From Thermoleophilia bacterium (GTDB lineage: Bacteria > Actinomycetota > Thermoleophilia > Gaiellales > Gaiellaceae): DNA of 9,796 bases. The notes under the pieces were generated by a model. It was not told the origin of the DNA. It saw only the letters and a program-made list of their open reading frames with translations, and ran no database searches. Position 1 is the first letter of the stretch. Each line of letters opens with the position of its first letter. Where the stretch lies: NCBI GenBank assembly GCA_014534295.1, contig JACVRU010000067.1:1-9796 (forward strand), given 5' to 3'. Below, piece after piece: positions 6,620 to 9,796 of the stretch. Position numbers and translations under genes: made by a program.

Positions 6620-6901
6620 TCAGTGGTACGAGGGCAGCTCGACGAAGAACGAGAGGACGACGAGCAGCGCAATCGCGGCGGCGATCCCGGCGACGACCGC
6701 GACCGGATGCTCTGACCGGCGCAGCGACTCCCAGGCGATCTTCCCCCAGAGCAGGAAGACGAAGGCGGTCGCACCGGCCGTCGCGACCACGATCGGTGCC
6801 AGCAGCGCCGCCTCGCCTGCCGACCACTGGAAGAGCCACCCGGAGACCGCGACCAGGCCGGCGACGGCTGCTGCGGCGGGAACGAGGACGCGGGCGCGCA
6901 T
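6620..6901 (-). CDS. Small three-helix membrane protein, unknown function
   Basis: The 93-residue protein is mostly hydrophobic. Three membrane segments are visible: about 5-25 (VLVPAAAAVAGLVAVSGWLF), about 31-53 (EAALLAPIVVATAGATAFVF and onward) and about 67-88 (VAVVAGIAAAIALLVVLSFF). A short charged loop (ESLRRSEH) lies between the second and third, and the N-terminus is basic (MRAR), which suggests it faces the cytoplasm. There is no enzyme motif. It is the first gene of the - strand run leading into the zinc-finger gene, recJ and rel, and it diverges from the gene starting at 6942 across a 40-base gap with a palindrome. The ATG at 6899-6901 is the only reasonable start, and the opposite frame gives no protein-like alternative. 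Confidence 0.7.
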   Translation of the reverse strand: MRARVLVPAAAAVAGLVAVSGWLFQWSAGEAALLAPIVVATAGATAFVFLLWGKIAWESLRRSEHPVAVVAGIAAAIALLVVLSFFVELPSYH

Positions 6902-6904
6902 CGG

Positions 6905-6933
6905 CTGGCGCCAGCGTAGCCGGGCACTATCCT
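6905..6933. promoter_or_regulatory. Divergent promoter region with a 10-bp palindrome
   Basis: The 40-base gap between the divergent starts (ATG 6901 on -, GTG 6942 on +) holds ctggcgccag (6905-6914), a perfect palindrome. On the + strand TATCCT (6928-6933) lies eight bases before the GTG, in leaderless spacing. On the - strand TACGCT (6918-6913) lies eleven bases before the ATG. The palindrome could be an operator for both genes. GC-rich palindromes of 10 bp can arise by chance. Confidence 0.35.
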
Positions 6934-6941
6934 GCGGAGAG

Positions 6942-7397
6942 GTGACCGAGGCGAACTACACGTCCGGCGACGACTTCGTGATCGAGTTCCTCGGCTACCG
7001 TTTCGGGTTCAACGAGGGGGACTTCGAGGAGCGCGTCACGGCAGCCGCCGTCAAGCTCGGACTCCTCGCGGCGAACGAGCTCGACGGCGACGAGACGGCC
7101 GACCTGGTCGAGCTCGCGGCGGACGGCCGGATCGCCGACCCGCGCAGCGGGCTCGGCCAGTACCTCGTTCGCCACTGGGAGCAGGTCTCCCTCGTCGCGG
7201 GAGAGTCGCTCGTCTACTGGCTCCGGAAGCTCGTCTTCCGCGGCGCCTGGCTCGACCATCGCGTCAAGGAAGGGCTGCTCGAAGTGAGCTGGGACGAGGA
7301 GGGCGCCGACTTCAGCTACCGCGACCCGAACGGCGGCCCGGCGCTGCTCGAGCTCGCGCCCGTTCCCTCCTGGCACGAGCTCCAGTTCCGGCGCTAG
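6942..7397 (+). CDS. Uncharacterised 151-residue acidic protein
   Basis: I start at the GTG at 6942, giving 151 residues that begin TEANYTSGDDFVIEFLGYRF. A start at the ATG at 6510 in the same frame would run antisense through the membrane-protein gene and is rejected. The GTG follows TATCCT by eight bases and a GGAG (6936-6939) by only two, so leaderless initiation fits better than Shine-Dalgarno. The protein is soluble-looking and acidic (FNEGDFEERV, ELDGDETADLVELAADG), with a central helical stretch GLGQYLVRHWEQVSLVAGES and a C-terminal strand-rich part (EGLLEVSWDEEGADFSYRDP). I do not recognise the family and see no catalytic motif. Its stop overlaps the stop of the opposing gene inside a CTAG palindrome (7394-7397). 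Confidence 0.75.
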   Translation: MTEANYTSGDDFVIEFLGYRFGFNEGDFEERVTAAAVKLGLLAANELDGDETADLVELAADGRIADPRSGLGQYLVRHWEQVSLVAGESLVYWLRKLVFRGAWLDHRVKEGLLEVSWDEEGADFSYRDPNGGPALLELAPVPSWHELQFRR

Positions 7398-7870
7398 CGC
7401 CGGGCCCACGGCGTCCGCCCGCGCGGCTTGACCACCGCGAGCGTGGTCGCCACGAGGAGGAGCACCAGCGCTGCGGAGGCGTGGATGACCACCGACGGCG
7501 TGCGCAGCTCCTCGAGCGCGCCGGCGGCCGCCTCGTGGGCGAGGAAGTCGAGCGTCTGCGTGTACGCGAGCAGGACGACGGTCGCCAGCACGTTGATCGC
7601 GAGCTTGAACAGCACCCAGTAGTGCCTGAAAAGGCCCCACGGCCCGGCCAGCGACTGCACGATCCCGGTGAGCAGCGACGCCAGGGCGAACGGGACGAGG
7701 ACGAACCAGGCCGCCGGCTCCAACACGAGATACGCGCCTCGCACGGTCTCCTCGCCGTCGGCCACGAGCCCTACGATCGCGACCGCGAGCACCGCGGCGA
7801 CTGCTCCGAGCCAGCCGACGGAGACCACGACGTGCGTCGTCAGCAGAGCCTTGCGGAAGCCGGGCGTCAC
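7394..7870 (-). CDS. Four-helix integral membrane protein (DUF2269/CopD-like)
   Basis: The start is the GTG at 7868-7870, which overlaps the stop of the upstream 47-residue gene as GTGA and gives 158 residues. Longer in-frame extensions upstream run antisense to the TetR gene and are rejected. Four membrane segments are visible: about 10-36 (THVVVSVGWLGAVAAVLAVA), about 52-74 (AWFVLVPFALASLLTGIVQS), about 84-106 (YWVLFKLAINVLATVVLLAY) and about 124-147 (VVIHASAALVLLLVATTLAV). H13 at the start of helix 1 and H83 in GLFRHYWVLFK before helix 3 are in the style of DUF2269 and CopD-type four-helix bundles, where histidines may bind metal or haem. The role is not established. It is coupled to a one-helix protein and diverges from a TetR regulator, so it may be that regulator's target. 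Its stop overlaps that of the + strand gene. Confidence 0.8.
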   Translation of the reverse strand: MTPGFRKALLTTHVVVSVGWLGAVAAVLAVAIVGLVADGEETVRGAYLVLEPAAWFVLVPFALASLLTGIVQSLAGPWGLFRHYWVLFKLAINVLATVVLLAYTQTLDFLAHEAAAGALEELRTPSVVIHASAALVLLLVATTLAVVKPRGRTPWARR

Positions 7871-8010
7871 CCGTGGCGGCTCGGCCCGTGGCCTCCGCCG
7901 AAGACGAGGAGGACGACGACCAGGACGAGCACCACGAGCGCGACCGCCAGGAAGACCTTGACCCAGCGGGGCATCCCCTCGTTCGAGACAGACTGTTGCT
8001 CTCGATCCAT
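7867..8010 (-). CDS. 47-residue single-helix membrane protein
   Basis: The sequence begins MDREQQSVSNEGMPRWVKVF, then has a helix FLAVALVVLVLVVVLLVFGG (about 20-39) and ends GGHGPSRHG. Short actinobacterial proteins with PRWVKVF before one membrane helix and a GGHGP..H tail are ones I have seen often; none has a known function. The His-rich tail might bind metal together with the histidines of the coupled four-helix protein, which is inference. The stop overlaps the start of that gene (GTGA), so the two are probably made together. The ATG at 8008-8010 lies seven bases after TATGGT, which fits leaderless initiation. An in-frame ATG at 8020-8022 would add four residues, and an internal ATG (residue 13) could also serve. 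Confidence 0.75.
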   Translation of the reverse strand: MDREQQSVSNEGMPRWVKVFLAVALVVLVLVVVLLVFGGGHGPSRHG

Positions 8011-8032
8011 CGTGTCTACCATAACGGATGCC
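8011..8032. promoter_or_regulatory. 22-base divergent promoter region with overlapping -10 boxes
   Basis: Only 22 bases separate the start of the membrane-protein pair (8010, -) from the TetR start (8033, +). TATGGT on the - strand (8023-8018) and TACCAT on the + strand (8017-8022) overlap almost fully, so polymerase can hardly use both at once. TetR-family regulators commonly repress themselves and a divergent neighbour from such gaps. I do not see a long convincing operator. The weak inverted repeat CGAGA-N11-TCTCG (7984-8004) lies inside the 47-residue gene. Confidence 0.4.
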
Positions 8033-8647
8033 GTGCCGAAGCTCTGGACGACCACGATCGAGACCCATCGTCGGGCCGTCCGCGACGCGGTGCTCGACAC
8101 GGCCGCCGCTCTCGTCGCCCGCCACGGAATCCGGGCGGTGACCATGTCCGAGATCGCCGCCGAGGCCGGCGTCGGACGCGCGACGCTGTACAAGTACTTC
8201 CCAGACGTCGAGGCGATCCTGCGCGCCTGGCACGAGCGGCACGTCGCCGGCCACCTCGCTCGGCTCGCCGAGGTCGGGGAGCAGCCGGGAACCCCCGGCG
8301 AGCGGCTGGCCGCAGTGCTGGAGACGTATGCGGACATCCGCCACGGGTCGGGCCGTCACGGCGAGCTCGCCGACCTCCTCCATCGGGGCGAGCACGTCGC
8401 CGGCGCGGAGCGGCGGCTTCACGAGATCGTCCGCGCGCTGATCGCGGAGGGCGCGGAGGCCGGCGAGCTCCGCAACGACGTCGCCCCGGACGAGCTCGCG
8501 CGCTTCTGCGTCCACGCCCTCTCGGCTGCGGGGACGCTCCGCTCCCGGCCGGCGGTGCGGCGGCTCGTCGAGGTCACTCTCGACGGGCTCAGCCCACGGG
8601 AGGCAGCGAGAACCCGAAGGGTGCCTCGGGCGCCGTTGCGGCACTGA
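8033..8647 (+). CDS. TetR/AcrR-family transcriptional regulator
   Basis: The GTG at 8033 gives 204 residues, a normal size for the family; frames reaching further upstream run antisense through the membrane genes. The N-terminal DNA-binding domain is clear. Helix 1 is around 13-30 (RRAVRDAVLDTAAALVARHG), and the helix-turn-helix at 36-55 reads VTMSEIAAEAGVGRATLYKY, followed by F56, with LYKYF the family hallmark. Residues from about 60 onward form the all-helical ligand-binding and dimer domain, which is poorly conserved and gives no clue to the ligand. The gene diverges from the 47- and 158-residue membrane proteins across 22 bases with overlapping -10 boxes. The likely role is to repress itself and that pair, with release by a small molecule; this is inference from layout. 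The last 59 bases overlap the end of the opposing 102-residue gene. Confidence 0.92.
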   Translation: MPKLWTTTIETHRRAVRDAVLDTAAALVARHGIRAVTMSEIAAEAGVGRATLYKYFPDVEAILRAWHERHVAGHLARLAEVGEQPGTPGERLAAVLETYADIRHGSGRHGELADLLHRGEHVAGAERRLHEIVRALIAEGAEAGELRNDVAPDELARFCVHALSAAGTLRSRPAVRRLVEVTLDGLSPREAARTRRVPRAPLRH

Positions 8648-8897
8648 TCTCGATCCGGCGCAGCGAGCCGAGCGGGACGACGAGCGCGTCGGGCCGTTCG
8701 TCCGCCGGGTGCGGGCAGAGCGTGATGAAGCCCAGTCCCGGCTCCGCCTTGATCGACTCGACGACGAACCGGGAGCCGTCGAACAGCTCGACCTCGACGT
8801 GCGGATGGTCGGAGACGCCCGCGATCTGCCGGAGCAGGCGCGCCACGAACTCCTCCACGGGCGGCGTCGGGCCGGGCACCCACAGCTGGCTGCTCAA
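8589..8897 (-). CDS. Uncharacterised 102-residue protein coupled to ruvB
   Basis: The start is a TTG at 8895-8897 that overlaps the ruvB stop as TTGA. Coupling of this kind supports both the start and the gene. The protein begins SSQLWVPGPTPPVEEFVARL with an N-terminal helix, then HVEVELFDGSRFVVESIKAE, FITLCPHP and ALVVPLGSLRRIEISAA. This alternating strand pattern (about 33-92) suggests a small beta barrel. No catalytic motif or membrane segment is seen. I do not recognise a named family. Being translated from the ruvB message, it may be expressed with Holliday-junction processing genes, but a role there is only a guess. The last 59 bases overlap the TetR gene tail to tail; both translations look plausible in the overlap, so either C-terminus could be mis-set. 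Confidence 0.7.
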   Translation of the reverse strand: MSSQLWVPGPTPPVEEFVARLLRQIAGVSDHPHVEVELFDGSRFVVESIKAEPGLGFITLCPHPADERPDALVVPLGSLRRIEISAATAPEAPFGFSLPPVG

Positions 8898-9634
8898 AAG
8901 AGACGTGTCTCCCGCTCGGGCTCGGCACCCAGGTGGTCGCGGCCGCGGTCGGTGACGATCCGCCCGCGCGGCGTCCGCTGGAGAAAGCCGAGCTGGAGCA
9001 GGTAGGGCTCGTAGACGTCCTCGATCGTGTCGGGCTCCTCGCCGAGTGCCACGGCGAGCGTGGAGAGGCCGACCGGCCCGCCGCCGAAGCGCTCGATGAC
9101 GGCGCGCAGGAGCTCGCGGTCGGTGCGCTCGAGCCCCTCGCCGTCGACCTCGAGCAGCTCGAGCGCCTCCTGTGCCACCGCCGCGGTCACCGAACCCTCG
9201 TGCCGCACCTCGGCGACGTCGCGGACGCGCCGCAGGATCCGGTTCGCGATCCGCGGCGTGCCGCGGGCGCGCCGGGCGATCTCGTCCGCCGCCTCGTCCT
9301 CGGTAGCGACGCCGAGGATGCCCGCCGAGCGGCGCACGATCAGGCCGAGCTCGGCCGGCGTGTAGTAGTCGAGCCGGAAGGTCATCCCGAAGCGGTCGCG
9401 CAGCGGCGTGGTCAGCAGGCCGGTGCGCGTCGTCGCGCCGACGAGGGTGAACGGTGGCAGGTCGAGCGTGAGCGTGCGGGCGGCAGGTCCCTGTCCGACG
9501 ACGATGTCGAGCCGGAAGTCCTCGAGCGCGGGATAGAGGATCTCCTCGATCGCGCGGTTCACGCGGTGGATCTCGTCGACGAACAGCACGTCGCGCTTGA
9601 GGCGGCCAAGCAGCGCGGCGAGGCGCTCGACCAC
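8894..9634 (-). CDS. ruvB: Holliday junction branch-migration ATPase RuvB, C-terminal two-thirds
   Basis: From the Walker B strand onward this is unmistakable RuvB. VLFVDEIHR (16-24 of the frame as read from GTG 9634) is followed by EEILYPALEDF, then LVGATTRTGLLTTPLRDRFG (64-83) with sensor 1 and the LRDRFG arginine-finger region. Next come RGTPRIANRILRRVRD (sensor 2) and the C-terminal winged helix GGGPVGLSTLAVALGE, then YEPYLLQLGFLQRTPRGR. RuvB is a hexameric ring motor that, with RuvA, drives branch migration of Holliday junctions. The N-terminal part of about 100 residues with Walker A is missing from this strand. RuvB homology stops at about 9592-9600, and residues before DVLF, as well as the open frame continuing to the window end, are not RuvB. 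The GTG at 9634 is thus not a real start. The missing part lies inverted on the + strand (9599-9796). The stop is coupled (TTGA) to the 102-residue gene. Confidence 0.93.
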   Translation of the reverse strand: MVERLAALLGRLKRDVLFVDEIHRVNRAIEEILYPALEDFRLDIVVGQGPAARTLTLDLPPFTLVGATTRTGLLTTPLRDRFGMTFRLDYYTPAELGLIVRRSAGILGVATEDEAADEIARRARGTPRIANRILRRVRDVAEVRHEGSVTAAVAQEALELLEVDGEGLERTDRELLRAVIERFGGGPVGLSTLAVALGEEPDTIEDVYEPYLLQLGFLQRTPRGRIVTDRGRDHLGAEPERETRLF

Positions 9635-9796
9635 CTGCTGCTGGCGGGCCCGCCGGGGCTGGGGAAGACGTCGCTGGCGCAGATCGTGGCCGCCGAGCTC
9701 GAGGTGCCGTTCGTGGAGACCGCCGGCCCCGCGCTCGAGCGCAAGGCCGACGTCGCCGCGTTCCTGACCGCGCTCGAGCCCGGCTCGGTGTTCTTC
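9599..9796 (+). pseudogene. ruvB: RuvB N-terminal ATPase fragment in inverted orientation, runs off the window
   Basis: The + strand frame from 9599 to the last base encodes 66 residues of RuvB. EAAKQRGEALDHLLLAGPPG is followed by LGKT (Walker A GPPGLGKT, residues 17-24), then SLAQIVAAELEVPFVETAGP and FLTALEPGSVFF, where the next residues in any RuvB would be VDEIHR. No start or RuvB-like sequence precedes EAAKQ: upstream, this frame is the antisense of the other ruvB piece. The two pieces are thus joined head to head at about 9593-9600. They overlap in homology by four residues and differ there (SVFF here, DVLF on the - strand), with 5 of 12 bases different. That points to two ruvB variants joined by assembly or amplification error at a contig end. 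A true inversion or a second ruvB copy is the alternative. Confidence 0.85.

Noticed and set aside
4496..6715. 739-codon open frame on the + strand opposite recJ
   Set aside because: It is the antisense of a clear RecJ with all catalytic motifs; the translation is Arg/Val/Glu/Asp-rich with no domain sense, as expected opposite GC-rich genes.
7394..8644. 416-codon - strand frame covering the membrane protein and the TetR region
   Set aside because: Only its last 158 codons are protein-like; the upstream part is antisense to a good TetR gene. The GTG at 7870, coupled by GTGA, is the better start.
9599..9796. Phase-variable invertible segment in ruvB
   Set aside because: No inverted repeats or recombinase gene are visible at the junction, and the overlapping RuvB residues differ between the two pieces, which a simple flip would not produce. 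Artefact or variant mixing is simpler.
1..9796. CRISPR array, tRNA, rRNA, insertion sequence or prophage
   Set aside because: I saw no regularly spaced repeats, no cloverleaf with a T-loop GTTCGA-type core in context, no rRNA-like stretch, and no transposase, integrase or phage structural protein in any frame.

Overview
The window looks like a piece of a high-GC actinobacterial genome. GC-ending codons dominate throughout. There is a single long bifunctional Rel protein, several start codons sit 6-9 bases after a TANNNT box (leaderless style), and neighbouring genes often overlap by 4 bases (ATGA, GTGA, TTGA). Several of the small proteins resemble families I associate with the class Thermoleophilia (Solirubrobacterales/Gaiellales). 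That class assignment comes from memory of protein style, not from a search.

Left part (1-1484, + strand): a translationally coupled three-gene run. It holds a hotdog-fold acyl-CoA thioesterase cut by the window edge, a small GAF-like protein, and a nucleotidyltransferase of the aminoglycoside-transferase type. The run ends in a perfect hairpin that contains the stop codon, followed by C/G-rich hairpins. From 1485 to 2077 there is no secure gene, but the - strand keeps a 121-codon open frame (1674-2039) that reads like protein and has no normal start upstream of a TTG. It is probably a relic.

Centre (2078-6901, - strand): transcribed right to left are a three-helix membrane protein, a short C2HC zinc-finger protein, recJ (single-strand DNA exonuclease) and rel ((p)ppGpp synthetase/hydrolase). 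The 153-base gap between recJ and rel carries a two-part hairpin and a candidate leaderless promoter for rel.

Right-centre (6942-8897): a + strand orphan of 151 residues meets, stop against stop, a - strand pair of membrane proteins (47 residues with one helix, 158 residues with four helices). That pair diverges from a TetR-family regulator. The regulator overlaps, tail to tail, an uncharacterised 102-residue gene that is coupled to ruvB.

Right edge (8894-9796): this is the oddest part. The - strand carries the C-terminal two-thirds of RuvB, from Walker B onward. At about 9593-9600 the RuvB reading switches to the + strand, where a frame running off the end encodes the missing Walker A part of a RuvB. 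The two pieces point at each other's templates and differ in the few residues where they overlap in homology. The simplest reading is a chimeric or mis-joined contig end involving two ruvB variants. A real inversion is possible but less likely.

The order ruvB ... recJ - rel on one strand matches the widespread ruvAB-yajC-secDF-recJ-apt-rel neighbourhood. Here yajC, secDF and apt are absent and the block at 6332-8897 lies in between. I found no convincing new defence or mobile system.
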